This document shows, in pieces, positions 24,255 to 32,613 of a stretch of DNA of 64,000 nt. This DNA comes from UBA7672 sp963784415 (GTDB lineage Bacteria; Pseudomonadota; Alphaproteobacteria; Caulobacterales; Hyphomonadaceae): the NCBI GenBank assembly GCA_963784415.1, contig CAWARK010000002.1:248001-312000 (forward strand), in the 5' to 3' direction. Both the position numbers and the translations under genes were made by a program. Position 1 is the stretch's first letter, and each line of letters opens with the position of its first letter. The notes under the pieces were generated by a model. The model did not search any database and was not told the DNA's origin. It worked only from the letters and a program-made list of their open reading frames with translations.

Positions 24255-25304
24255 TTAGCCCCGATCCAGCCACGCCTTGATGACGTGGTGGGCGATGGCG
24301 AAGCGGGGTGGGGCGTAGGCTTCGGGGTTTGTGCCGGCCATCATCGACGCGGTTTCTTCGCGGGTGAACCAGCGCGCGGTTTCGAGCTCTGACGTATCGA
24401 CGGTGATGTCCTCGCCATCGGCTTCGAGAATGAGGCCGACCATCAGGGAGGATGGAAAGGGCCAGGGCTGGCAGAAGAGGTAATCGGCGCGCGTCGTGCA
24501 ACGGACGCCGGCTTCCTCGAAGATTTCGCGGGCGGCGGCCTGTTCGAGCGTTTCGCCAGGCTCGACGAAACCGGCGAGGCAGGACCAGAAACCCTTGGGC
24601 CATGCAGCCTGTCTGCCGAGCAGGCATTTGTCGCCGCGCACGGCCAGCATGATGGCGACGGGATCTGTGCGCGGGAAATGTTCGCGACCGCAATCGCCGC
24701 ATTTGCGCTTCCAGCCCGCTTCCTCGATCGAGGTGCGATCGCCGCAGTTGGCGCAGAAGCCATGCGCGTGATGCCATTCGAACAGCGCGCGCGCCGTAGC
24801 AGCAGCGCCGGCGTCGAACAGGGACAAGCCGCCGGCGGCCGCACGGAAATCCTGAAACACGCCGAGGCCTGCGATGGGAGAGGCCTCGAGGCTGAAGCCG
24901 GCGGGCAGGTCGAGCGCGAATATGGGCGAGCCTTTTTCGTTCTCGCCGAGGAAGAGGCGCGTGGCTTTCGGGCTGAGCATGCCGGCCTGCGCGCCGAGCC
25001 AGAGGAGGGGACGCATCGGCCCTGGCGCTGCGCCGATCCGCGCAGGCGTCGCCGGGGCGGAGCCTTCGACCAGCGGCGCGCCTTCGCGCATCAGCAGGAT
25101 CTGCACGTTATCGGAGGCAAAGGCGGCGTCGAGCCACGCCTTGTCGCGGCGATGGTGCGCGGCACGATCGAGACCGTGGGGGACGAGCGGGATTTCGGCG
25201 GCAGCTTTGGACAACGGTTCGGACAAGACGGGCACTTGGGCTCTCTCTAAGCTCAGGGCTCCCTCCAGGTTCAGGGCTTCCTGATGTTTGACTCGAAGCT
25301 CCAT
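24255..25304 (-). CDS. nudC: NADH/NAD+ pyrophosphatase (NudC-type Nudix hydrolase)
   Basis: The 349-residue enzyme cleaves NADH or NAD+ to NMN(H) and AMP; E. coli NudC also removes NAD caps from RNA. The zinc ribbon is C184-x2-C187 and C202-x2-C205. The Nudix box lies at 245-267 (GFVEPGETLEQ and REIFEEAG), and the NudC-specific motif CQPWPFPSS lies at 278-286. The start overlaps the last 34 bases of the upstream TIR gene; a GTG at 25235 is a possible internal start, since the first 23 residues are not conserved-looking. Coupling to a TIR protein is notable because TIR domains also consume NAD+. Confidence 0.93.
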   Translation of the reverse strand: MELRVKHQEALNLEGALSLERAQVPVLSEPLSKAAAEIPLVPHGLDRAAHHRRDKAWLDAAFASDNVQILLMREGAPLVEGSAPATPARIGAAPGPMRPLLWLGAQAGMLSPKATRLFLGENEKGSPIFALDLPAGFSLEASPIAGLGVFQDFRAAAGGLSLFDAGAAATARALFEWHHAHGFCANCGDRTSIEEAGWKRKCGDCGREHFPRTDPVAIMLAVRGDKCLLGRQAAWPKGFWSCLAGFVEPGETLEQAAAREIFEEAGVRCTTRADYLFCQPWPFPSSLMVGLILEADGEDITVDTSELETARWFTREETASMMAGTNPEAYAPPRFAIAHHVIKAWLDRG

Positions 25305-25867
25305 ATCGCACGCGGGGTCATCGCAACGCCATAGAGGCCGAGCGTCAGCATGTTGAGAAGGCGATAGGTCTTGCCGGTGACATACCGGCTGGGGCTACCC
25401 TCGGAATCCTGACGGCCGATATAGGCTTCCGGATTGGTGGGCGCGACCTGTGGCGGCGCTCCAGGCGGGTGCAGGCCGGCAATGTGGGCGAGCAGGCTGG
25501 CGAGTTCGTCGGCGTGCAGGCGCGGCTCGGGATAGGCCTGCAGCCAGCAACGGTCTGCGAGGTCGAACAGCAGGGCCCCGCGCGGGGCGGCGGCTTCCAT
25601 CAGGATCGGCACGACGGGTTTGCCGAGTTCATCCGCCAGTGCGAGTTCCTGGGCGACCTGTGCCGACTGGTTGCATTCGTCCGAGAAGAACAGGGCGGTG
25701 ATGGTGGCGTCTTTCAGGGCGGCGGCGATGTCGTCGTTGAAGCCGGCCTCGCTCTCGATGCGGGCGTCATACCAGACCGAGAGGCCGCGCTCCTCGAGGC
25801 GGCGGGCGATGGCGGCGACCATCTCGCGGTCGCCCCGGCCATAGCTGATGAAAACGTGGCTGCTCAT
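25271..25867 (-). CDS. TIR-domain protein
   Basis: The 198-residue protein has an N-terminal TIR domain (1-130). Seen motifs are HVFISYGRGD, the YDARIESEAGFNDDI loop, and CNQSAQVAQELALA, where E74 matches the catalytic glutamate of NAD-cleaving TIR domains. Box-like VVPILM follows. After a Pro-rich linker, residues 165-192 form a hydrophobic, basic-flanked segment (TYRLLNMLTLGLYGVAM) that may touch membrane or form an oligomer surface. It is first in a two-gene unit with nudC, overlapping it by 34 bases. Whether it hydrolyses NAD+ or acts as a scaffold is unknown. Confidence 0.87.
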   Translation of the reverse strand: MSSHVFISYGRGDREMVAAIARRLEERGLSVWYDARIESEAGFNDDIAAALKDATITALFFSDECNQSAQVAQELALADELGKPVVPILMEAAAPRGALLFDLADRCWLQAYPEPRLHADELASLLAHIAGLHPPGAPPQVAPTNPEAYIGRQDSEGSPSRYVTGKTYRLLNMLTLGLYGVAMTPRAIWSFESNIRKP

Positions 25868-25987
25868 CAGTCCGCCTCTAGCGGGTTGCGGTTAACGATG
25901 TCGGGTCGCCGGAATGACGAAAGACAGCAGGAAAACATGCCCACCCCCAAGACTCAGCGACCCACCTAACAAAGCGATGGGGGAACA

Positions 25988-26016
25988 TTGCAGGCCAGCG
26001 CCCGGCTTCCTATAAG
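25988..26016 (+). promoter_or_regulatory. Predicted promoter of the SRP RNA
   Basis: TTGCAG (25988-25993) and TATAAG (26011-26016) are separated by 17 bases. The expected start, about 26022-26023, agrees with the 5' end of the RNA stem. Confidence 0.75.
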
Positions 26017-26020
26017 AAAG

Positions 26021-26116
26021 TGGCAGGTTGGTTGCGGACGAGCGGTTCGCCAACCCGGTCAGGTCCGGAAGGAAGCAGCCGTAACGAGTTTAGCTTGGGT
26101 CGCGACCAGCCTGCAC
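26021..26116 (+). ncRNA. ffs: Signal recognition particle RNA (4.5S, small bacterial type)
   Basis: The universally conserved domain IV core is visible as GTCAGGTCCGGAAGGAAGCA (about 26059-26078), with its GGAA tetraloop and asymmetric internal loop. The ends pair: GCAGGTTGGTTGCG near 26023 with CGCGACCAGCCTGC ending at 26114, allowing G-U pairs. With the Ffh protein it targets membrane proteins to the translocon. It sits just upstream of dnaX, an arrangement seen in many alphaproteobacteria. End positions are estimates from the stem. Confidence 0.93.
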
Positions 26117-26195
26117 CTTATCCCTTCCACAACTGATTTTGTTCCGGAATACGCCATGGTTGGCGATTCCGCGCAGGCTGGGCCATATAGGGCCC

Positions 26196-28076
26196 ATGGC
26201 AGGGAAGAAGCCCCCGAAACCGCCCGAAGACGGGCCTGAAGACGATGTTGCGGAACCCCGCGACACGATGACCGCGTCCATGTTCGGGGACGATGTGCCG
26301 CTTGGTCCGGTGGCCTATCAGGTGCTGGCGCGGAAATACCGCCCGACGCGGTTCGAAGACCTTGTTGGCCAGGAGGCCATGGTCCGGACGCTGACCAACG
26401 CGTTCAAGACCGGCCGCATCGCGCATGCCTTCATGCTGACCGGCGTGCGCGGCGTGGGCAAGACCACGACGGCAAGGTTGCTGGCGCGGGCGCTGAATTA
26501 CGAAACCAAGGATGTGCACCAGCCGTCGATGCAGCTGGACCCGCCGGGCGTACACTGCGCGTCGATCATGGCGGGCACGCATCCGGACGTGCTGGAGCTG
26601 GATGCGGCATCGCATACGGGCGTGTCGGACATGCGCGATCTGCTGGACGGCGCGCGGTATGCGCCGGTCAGTGCGCGCTACAAGGTTTATGTAATCGACG
26701 AAGTTCACATGCTGTCGACGGCGGCGTTCAACGCGCTGTTGAAGACGCTGGAAGAACCGCCGCCGCATGTGAAGTTCATTTTCGCGACGACTGAAATTCG
26801 CAAGGTGCCGGTGACGGTGCTGTCGCGGTGCCAGCGGTTCAACCTGCAGCGCTTCTCGACCGAGGCGCTGACGCAGCATCTCGCCAACATCTGCAAGCTG
26901 GAAGGAGCCAAGGTTTCCGACGAGGCGCTGGCTCTGATTGCACGTGCAGCGGAAGGATCGGCGCGGGATGGTCTGTCGATCCTCGACCAGGCGATCGTGC
27001 AGGGCGAGGGCGGGGAAGTTTCAGCCGAACAGCTGCGCGACATGCTGGGCCTCGCGGACCGGTCGCGTGTGCTGGACCTGATGGATCGCATCATCGGTGC
27101 GGATCACAAGGCGGCGCTGAACGAGACGTCGGCCTTGCTGGAGCAAGGCGCGGATGCGCCGGTGCTGATCAAGGACCTGATGGACGTGGTGGTCGAGATC
27201 AGCCGCGCGCAGGCGTTGAAGGATGCTTATGTGTTCGCTGGTCCGCAGGAGTGGGCGAAGCGGACGCGGGCGATGGGCGAGCGGCTGTCGCCGGCGCAAT
27301 CGGCGCGGATGTGGCGGTTGCTGTTGCAGGGTTTTGAGGATTGCGCGCGGGCGCCTGATCCGCCATCGGCGTCGCAGATGGTGGTGTTGCGGCTGACGGC
27401 TGTGACCAGCCTGCCATCGCCGGAAGATGCGGCGCGGATGCTTGCGGCCGGGGCCGCTGTGCCAGGCCCAAAGTCCCAGCCTGAAGCGCCACGCACGCCG
27501 GTGCAGGGTGAAACTGTGCGCGCCGAGAAACCTCCGGCTGCCGCGATTCAAGCAGCGCCGCCCGAGGAAGATCACGGCGAGGTCCTGCGGCTGTCGTCGC
27601 TGCGCGAGATCGTGGCCGAGCTGGATGCGCGGCGCGAGATTTCGCTGAAGTACGAGATCGAGCGGTTCGTGCGGCCGGCCGAGATCGACTTCGGCCATTT
27701 TCGATACACGGCCGCTCCCAATGCGCCGCACAACCTGTCCCAGCGCATCAAGGACTGGCTGGAGGACGTGACGAGCGTCGAATGGGAAGTGCTGCAGTCG
27801 AACGATGGCGGCGCGGAGAGCGTGAAGGAATTACGGACGCGCAAGGGTGTCGAGAAGATGCGCGCGATCGAGGCTATTCCGCGTGTGGCTGAAGCGCTGC
27901 GTGTGTTTCCCGGCGCGCGCGTGCTGCGTGTCGATGATGCCGATGCGGCTGAGGATATGGAAGATTTTCCGAGCGGGGCGCCGCAAGGGGCGAATGTCAT
28001 CCATGTCGACTTCACCTATCGCGACCGCGCGGAAGAGACTATTCCGGACCCCGAAGAGCGTGAGGACGACGAATGA
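26196..28076 (+). CDS. dnaX: DNA polymerase III subunits gamma and tau
   Basis: The 626-residue clamp-loader ATPase begins its AAA+ module at YQVLARKYRPTRFEDLVGQE. Walker A is GVRGVGKT (83-90) and Walker B is YVIDEVHML, with sensor 1 IFATTE and the SRC arginine finger (VLSRCQRF). The zinc-binding cysteines of the enterobacterial protein are mostly absent: only one cysteine (GVHCASIM) remains, as in related alphaproteobacteria. Domain III and a Pro/Ala linker (about 415-460) lead to the tau C-terminus. The ATG at 26196 is used; a TTG at 26139 would add 19 residues that overlap the leader. The stop overlaps ybaB. Confidence 0.95.
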   Translation: MAGKKPPKPPEDGPEDDVAEPRDTMTASMFGDDVPLGPVAYQVLARKYRPTRFEDLVGQEAMVRTLTNAFKTGRIAHAFMLTGVRGVGKTTTARLLARALNYETKDVHQPSMQLDPPGVHCASIMAGTHPDVLELDAASHTGVSDMRDLLDGARYAPVSARYKVYVIDEVHMLSTAAFNALLKTLEEPPPHVKFIFATTEIRKVPVTVLSRCQRFNLQRFSTEALTQHLANICKLEGAKVSDEALALIARAAEGSARDGLSILDQAIVQGEGGEVSAEQLRDMLGLADRSRVLDLMDRIIGADHKAALNETSALLEQGADAPVLIKDLMDVVVEISRAQALKDAYVFAGPQEWAKRTRAMGERLSPAQSARMWRLLLQGFEDCARAPDPPSASQMVVLRLTAVTSLPSPEDAARMLAAGAAVPGPKSQPEAPRTPVQGETVRAEKPPAAAIQAAPPEEDHGEVLRLSSLREIVAELDARREISLKYEIERFVRPAEIDFGHFRYTAAPNAPHNLSQRIKDWLEDVTSVEWEVLQSNDGGAESVKELRTRKGVEKMRAIEAIPRVAEALRVFPGARVLRVDDADAAEDMEDFPSGAPQGANVIHVDFTYRDRAEETIPDPEEREDDE

Positions 28077-28399
28077 AAGACCTGTCCGATATCATGCGCC
28101 AGGCGCAGCAGATGCAGCAGCGCTTGCGGGAAGCGCAAGCCAAGATGGAAGAGATCACGGCCGAGGGATCGGCCGGCGGCGGCATGGTGAAAGTGACGCT
28201 GAAGGGCAAGGGCGAGCTTGCGGCGTTGGTCATCGATCCGTCTCTGCTCCAGCCTGCTGACAAGGAGATGGTGGAAGATCTGGTGAAGGCAGCGCACTCC
28301 GATGCGCGTCGCAAGCTGGACGACGCCATGGGCGATGCGATGAAGCAGGCGACCGGCGGGCTTGGCGGCATGTTGCCCGGCTTCAAGCTGCCGTTCTGA
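28073..28399 (+). CDS. ybaB: YbaB/EbfC nucleoid-associated protein
   Basis: The 108-residue DNA-binding dimer is of the YbaB/EbfC family. Typical sequence includes DIMRQAQQMQQRLREAQAKMEE at the N-terminus, the GGGMVKVTLKGKGEL strand region, and DLVKAAHSDARRKLDDAMGDAM. The start overlaps the dnaX stop as ATGA, so the two are coupled. In many bacteria recR comes next; here it does not. Confidence 0.95.
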   Translation: MKDLSDIMRQAQQMQQRLREAQAKMEEITAEGSAGGGMVKVTLKGKGELAALVIDPSLLQPADKEMVEDLVKAAHSDARRKLDDAMGDAMKQATGGLGGMLPGFKLPF

Positions 28400-28409
28400 G
28401 GACCTGACA

Positions 28410-28727
28410 ATGAAACCGTTGGAATGGGCCAAGCACGCTGCCGTGTTTGTCGCGGCGGTGTTCCTGATCTGGCTTGGCGGCGTGATGCCGGCCGTGTGGC
28501 CGAAGCTGAGCGCGGGCGCTGATCTGAACACGGCGTTTGCCGGAATGCCGATGCCGACTTTGGGCGCGTTGCTGGCGCCGTGGCCGATCTATATCGCGCT
28601 CGCGATCGTGCAGGCGCTGACATTCCACTATGCGAAGAAATTCTCGACGCCGATCTTCCTCGGCGGCGTGTTCGTGGCGGCGCTGCTGTTCGCGATGCGA
28701 TACGCCAGCGTGGCGACGGTGGGATAG
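28410..28727 (+). CDS. Small membrane protein, unknown function
   Basis: The 105-residue protein has three likely membrane helices: AAVFVAAVFLIWLGGVMPAVW, IYIALAIVQALTFHYA and PIFLGGVFVAALLFAM. The ATG at 28410 has GAGGA seven bases upstream and lies 10 bases after ybaB, so it probably belongs to the dnaX-ybaB operon. I do not recognise the family. It ends four bases from the convergent stop of the next gene. Confidence 0.68.
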   Translation: MKPLEWAKHAAVFVAAVFLIWLGGVMPAVWPKLSAGADLNTAFAGMPMPTLGALLAPWPIYIALAIVQALTFHYAKKFSTPIFLGGVFVAALLFAMRYASVATVG

Positions 28728-28731
28728 GGCG

Positions 28732-29046
28732 TCAGCCCGGCTTGCGGTTTTTCAGCTGCTCGACCGCCCTGGAGCCTTCGACCTTCGGCATTTTGGTTGG
28801 GCTGACATGTTCGGTCGTCGCGGTCGGCTTGCGTTCGACGGGGCGGATGCGGCGGTAGATGCGCCAGGCGAGAACGATGGCGAGGACGCCGGCGGCCGCG
28901 AAGAACACCGCAGGCCCGCGCACCGGGTCCATCGCAATATCGCCGACAAAGCCGAGCCCGCCCGGGATGATCGCCAGGACGAAGAAGATCAACGGGCCGA
29001 CGACCGCGAGAACGATCAGGGCGATTTCTGAAGGCTTGAGTTCCAT
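28732..29046 (-). CDS. Small membrane protein, unknown function
   Basis: The 104-residue protein has two hydrophobic helices (IALIVLAVVGPLIFFVLAIIPGG and AVFFAAAGVLAIVLAWRIY) and a basic, soluble C-terminus of about 40 residues. I do not recognise the family. It lies 37 bases downstream of the S9 peptidase gene on the same strand and may be cotranscribed with it. Confidence 0.65.
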   Translation of the reverse strand: MELKPSEIALIVLAVVGPLIFFVLAIIPGGLGFVGDIAMDPVRGPAVFFAAAGVLAIVLAWRIYRRIRPVERKPTATTEHVSPTKMPKVEGSRAVEQLKNRKPG

Positions 29047-29083
29047 GCCGCCAGTCTAGCACGCGACGGCGATGGGTCGACCC

Positions 29084-31090
29084 TCACTTCGTCGCGGCGG
29101 GAAGCAGGTGTTTCTCGAGGAATTCGGCTTCCTGACGATAGTAGAAAAGTCGGTTCTTCAGCTTGCGCCAGCCATGGCCCTCGTCGGGCAGGCGGATGAA
29201 GGTGGTGTCGACGCCATTCTTGCGCAGAGCCTTCACCATCGTCTCGGTCTCCGAGATGTCGATGCGCGGGTCCATCATGCCGTGGGCATAGAGCATGGGA
29301 ATCCTGATCTTGTCCGCGTTGTTGACCGGCGAAATCTCGGTGTAGAATTTCTTCCATTCCGGATCGGCGATATCGCCATACTCGATCTTGTCCGATGCCT
29401 TGAGGCCGGGCGAGGCGATCTCCAGCGCGCTGACCCAGTTGCCGACGCCGAAGTCCGAGATGCCTGCGTCGAAGGCGTCCGGGTACGCGCCAACGACGGC
29501 GTTGACCATGTAGCCGCCATAGGAGCCACCGCTAACGGCTGCGCGATCCGCATCGACGCGGCCATCGGTCTTCAGGAAGGCGAGCATGTCGACAAGGTCG
29601 CGCACGCTGTCGAGGCGCTTCTTCTGGTCGTCGAGCGTGCTGTAGGTCCGGCCAAAGCCACGCGAGCCGCGGACGTTCGGCTTGAACACGGCGATACCGC
29701 GATCAACGTAATACTGGGCGGTGCTGTCGAACGTCCCGGCGCTCTGTCCGGAAGGTCCGCCATGGACCTGGAAGAGAACAGGCGGCAGCGCCGTGCCTTT
29801 GCGAGAAGCCGCGTCGGGCAGGTAGAGCAGGCCCTGCAGCTCAACACCGTCCCGCGCCTTCATGCGGATGGACAGCGGCTTCACGAGGCGCTTGGCGTCG
29901 AGACCCGCAAGGCTGCTGGCGAATGCGGTGTTGCTCTTGCCGGTCGCGAGGTCGAGCACGAGGATGTCGCCCGGTGTCGCCCAGCCATTGATGTTGATCG
30001 ACATCTTCGTGCTGCCGAAGCCGCAATGCAGGCTGTACGTGCCTTCCGGAAGGGTGGGCGTCGCCAGCATTTTTTTCGTGGTCAGGTCCTGAATGGCCAG
30101 TCTGTCGAAGCCGTCCTCATTGGTCGTCCACGCAAGCCATTTTCCTTTCGGGCCGCACAGCGCGACATTGCGGATGCCGTAAGGCGCTTCGTGTAGGATC
30201 GTGGTCGTGTTGGCGGCAACGTCGTGGAAGGCAAGAGCGGCAAGTTCACGGCCTTCATCGGAAGCAAAGTAGAACCCCTTGCCATCCGCCGCCCAGGCAA
30301 AGCCGCCATCAGAATGGTTGGCGCGCGAGTCCGGCGCGGCGAGAGTGGTGAGTTTTCCGCCGGCGATGTCGAGCAACATGAGTTTGTCGGATTCTTCGCC
30401 GACGCCCTCGGTGACGATCGCGGTCTTGCCGTCGGGCGCGACGGCTTGAACTTCTGTCGCGAGATGGCCTTCGACTACAAGTTTGGGCGCGCCTTCCGGC
30501 GAGGCCATGTAGAGATCGAAGTCCGTGCCGTTGCGGTCGGGCGAGGAGAACAACAGCGACTGGCCGTCCGGCATGAAGTCACCGAACTGGCGGAAGGCGC
30601 CGTCTTTCGCGGCGAGCAGTTCCTGCTCGACCGCGCCATCGGCGGTGACGAGGTTGAAGCTCTCCTGTTCGTTACCGTTGTTGTCGGCGCCGTAAAGGAT
30701 GGCTTTCGAATCCGGCCTCCAGTTGAAGAAGGTGATGCCGTTGCCGAAAGTCAGCTGCCTTGGCTGGCCGCCCTCTGCGGGCACGACCCAGAGTTGCGGT
30801 ACGCCCGTGATGCGCCAGCTGAGCGCGACCAGCTTGCCGTCGGGCGAGATTTCGCCGGAAGCGCCATTGGCGAGAATGTAGCGGGCGATGTCTGCGGGAT
30901 CGTCGCCAGCGAGGCCGACCGTGACCGGTTCGTCTTTGGGCTCGATAGCTTCGATCGACATGTCCGCGCCCTTCGCGCCGCCATAACCGGCGGCCGGGGC
31001 GGCCGCGGACGCCGCAGGTTTGGCGGGCTCGCCTCCGCAGGCGGCGAGGGCTGTGGCGCAGGCGAGCAGGACGGCAAGGCGGATCATCAA
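29084..31090 (-). CDS. Prolyl oligopeptidase (S9) family lipoprotein
   Basis: The 668-residue exported peptidase has lipobox ATALAAC near residue 18, so it is probably anchored in a membrane. An N-terminal beta-propeller (about 45-390) gates the C-terminal alpha/beta-hydrolase domain. The catalytic triad is S523 (VSGGSYGGYM), D607 (YAHGMMDPR) and H639 (DEGHGW). The oxyanion region FQVHGGPSGQ is present. S9 enzymes cut short peptides; whether it is of the DPP4, acylaminoacyl or PEP subgroup cannot be set. It is divergent from fmt. Confidence 0.93.
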   Translation of the reverse strand: MMIRLAVLLACATALAACGGEPAKPAASAAAPAAGYGGAKGADMSIEAIEPKDEPVTVGLAGDDPADIARYILANGASGEISPDGKLVALSWRITGVPQLWVVPAEGGQPRQLTFGNGITFFNWRPDSKAILYGADNNGNEQESFNLVTADGAVEQELLAAKDGAFRQFGDFMPDGQSLLFSSPDRNGTDFDLYMASPEGAPKLVVEGHLATEVQAVAPDGKTAIVTEGVGEESDKLMLLDIAGGKLTTLAAPDSRANHSDGGFAWAADGKGFYFASDEGRELAALAFHDVAANTTTILHEAPYGIRNVALCGPKGKWLAWTTNEDGFDRLAIQDLTTKKMLATPTLPEGTYSLHCGFGSTKMSININGWATPGDILVLDLATGKSNTAFASSLAGLDAKRLVKPLSIRMKARDGVELQGLLYLPDAASRKGTALPPVLFQVHGGPSGQSAGTFDSTAQYYVDRGIAVFKPNVRGSRGFGRTYSTLDDQKKRLDSVRDLVDMLAFLKTDGRVDADRAAVSGGSYGGYMVNAVVGAYPDAFDAGISDFGVGNWVSALEIASPGLKASDKIEYGDIADPEWKKFYTEISPVNNADKIRIPMLYAHGMMDPRIDISETETMVKALRKNGVDTTFIRLPDEGHGWRKLKNRLFYYRQEAEFLEKHLLPAATK

Positions 31091-31178
31091 TGTCTCCCGG
31101 AAGGTGCGCCACGCTATCGTGTTCGCGGCTGTCCGCTAGAGGTTTCGGATCGCCGCGTCTTTGGATAGAAGGGCGACC

Positions 31179-32099
31179 ATGACGCTTCGCCTTGCCTTCA
31201 TGGGTTCGCCCGATTTCGCTGTGCCGACGCTGGAGGCCCTTATTTCGGCGGGCCACGACGTCTGCTGCGTCTACTCGCAACCGCCACGTCCGGCGGGACG
31301 GGGGAAGGAGCTGCGGCGGACGGCGGTGCATGAGGTCGCTGCGAAGCACGGCATTGAGGTTCGCACGCCGCTGAACTTCAAGGCGCAGGACGACCGCGAT
31401 GCGTTCGCGGCGTTGAAGCTCGATGTGGCGGTCGTGGTGGCCTACGGCCTGTTGCTGCCGAAGGCGATCCTCGATGCGCCCCGGCTCGGATGCTTTAACC
31501 TGCATGGCTCCATCCTGCCGCGCTGGCGCGGCGCGGCGCCGATCCATCGCGCGGTGATGGCGGGCGACACGCTCACCGGCGTGCAGGTGATGAAGATGGA
31601 TGTGGGGCTCGACACCGGCCCCGTCATGCTGACCGCCACGACCCCGATCAGCGACAGCGATACGACGGGCGACGTGCATGACCGGCTGTGTGTGCTCGGC
31701 GCGGGGATCATGGTCGAAGCGCTGGCGAAGCTCGAGGCCGGGCCGGTGGTGCTGGAACAGCAGGCGGTTGAGGGCATCACCATCGCACCGAAGGTGTCGG
31801 CGGCGGAAGCGAAGATCGACTGGTCGTTGCCGGGACAGCAGGTGGCGGCGCGCATTCGCGGCATGTCGCCATTTCCGGGCGCCTGGTTTGAACTGGACGG
31901 GCAGCGCATCAAGGTGCTGCACGCGCTGGCGGATACGGGCACAGGTGAGCTGGGTCACGTGCTGGACGACGAGCTGAGAGTCGCGTGCGGGTCAGGCGCG
32001 GTGCGGCTCACCCGCCTGCAGCGCGCGGGCAAGGGGCAGATGACGGCGGAAGAGTTCCAGCGCGGCGCGCGCATTCCAAAAGGGCGGACGCTGTCGTGA
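31179..32099 (+). CDS. fmt: Methionyl-tRNA formyltransferase
   Basis: The 306-residue enzyme formylates initiator Met-tRNA using 10-formyltetrahydrofolate. Motifs seen are FMGSPDFAVPTLEAL at the N-terminus, CFNLHGSILPRWRGAAPIHRA with the catalytic Asn-His-Asp chemistry, and MDVGLDTGPVM. The ATG at 31179 has AGAAGGG upstream, better than the start at 31161. Peptide deformylase, its usual neighbour, is not adjacent here. It is first in a compact group with a GNAT gene and truA. Confidence 0.96.
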   Translation: MTLRLAFMGSPDFAVPTLEALISAGHDVCCVYSQPPRPAGRGKELRRTAVHEVAAKHGIEVRTPLNFKAQDDRDAFAALKLDVAVVVAYGLLLPKAILDAPRLGCFNLHGSILPRWRGAAPIHRAVMAGDTLTGVQVMKMDVGLDTGPVMLTATTPISDSDTTGDVHDRLCVLGAGIMVEALAKLEAGPVVLEQQAVEGITIAPKVSAAEAKIDWSLPGQQVAARIRGMSPFPGAWFELDGQRIKVLHALADTGTGELGHVLDDELRVACGSGAVRLTRLQRAGKGQMTAEEFQRGARIPKGRTLS

Positions 32100-32112
32100 C
32101 GGGAGACGCCTG

Positions 32113-32613
32113 ATGGAAAAGCCGATCGTCCGCATCGCGCTGCAGACCGATAAGCCTGCAATCCAGGAGCTGAACACGCGCGCGTTCGGCCAGGAGGATG
32201 AAGCGCGCATCATCCGTCAGCTGGAAACGGATGGCGACGTGATGCTGCAGCTGGTCGCCGTCATGGAAGACCGCATCGTCGGGCACCTGCTGTTCTATGC
32301 CATCGGCGTGCGCGAAAAACTCGGGGCGGTGGGTCTCGGACCCATGAGCGTTGATCCCTGGGTGCAGCGCGAGGGCGTGGGCACGGCGATGATCAATGCC
32401 GGGCTGGTGATGATCCGCGATACGGGCGCACCGATCGTTTTCGTGCTGGGGCACGACACGTATTATCCGCGCTTCGGTTTCAGCGTTGCGGTGACGGAGC
32501 AGTTTCAATCGATCTACAAGGGCCCGCACTTCTTTGCGTTGCGTTTCCGGCCAGGGCCGCCGATGTCGGGCGAGTTGATCTTCCCGCGCGCGTTCGGTGA
32601 ACCGGGTGCCTAG
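32113..32613 (+). CDS. GNAT-family N-acetyltransferase (YhbS-like)
   Basis: The 166-residue acetyltransferase has a motif A region LGPMSVDPWVQREGVGTAMI with the Q/RxxGxG pyrophosphate loop, followed by VFVLGHDTYYPRFGFSVA. This is typical of the YhbS-like subgroup. The gene lies 13 bases after fmt and overlaps truA by 8 bases, so it is translationally linked to both. The substrate is unknown; its setting suggests, but does not prove, a link to translation. Confidence 0.85.
   Translation: MEKPIVRIALQTDKPAIQELNTRAFGQEDEARIIRQLETDGDVMLQLVAVMEDRIVGHLLFYAIGVREKLGAVGLGPMSVDPWVQREGVGTAMINAGLVMIRDTGAPIVFVLGHDTYYPRFGFSVAVTEQFQSIYKGPHFFALRFRPGPPMSGELIFPRAFGEPGA

Noticed and set aside
25271..25867. A complete Thoeris or CBASS defence system
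   Set aside because: There is no ThsA-type SIR2/SLOG effector, cyclase or other known partner beside the TIR gene; only nudC is coupled.
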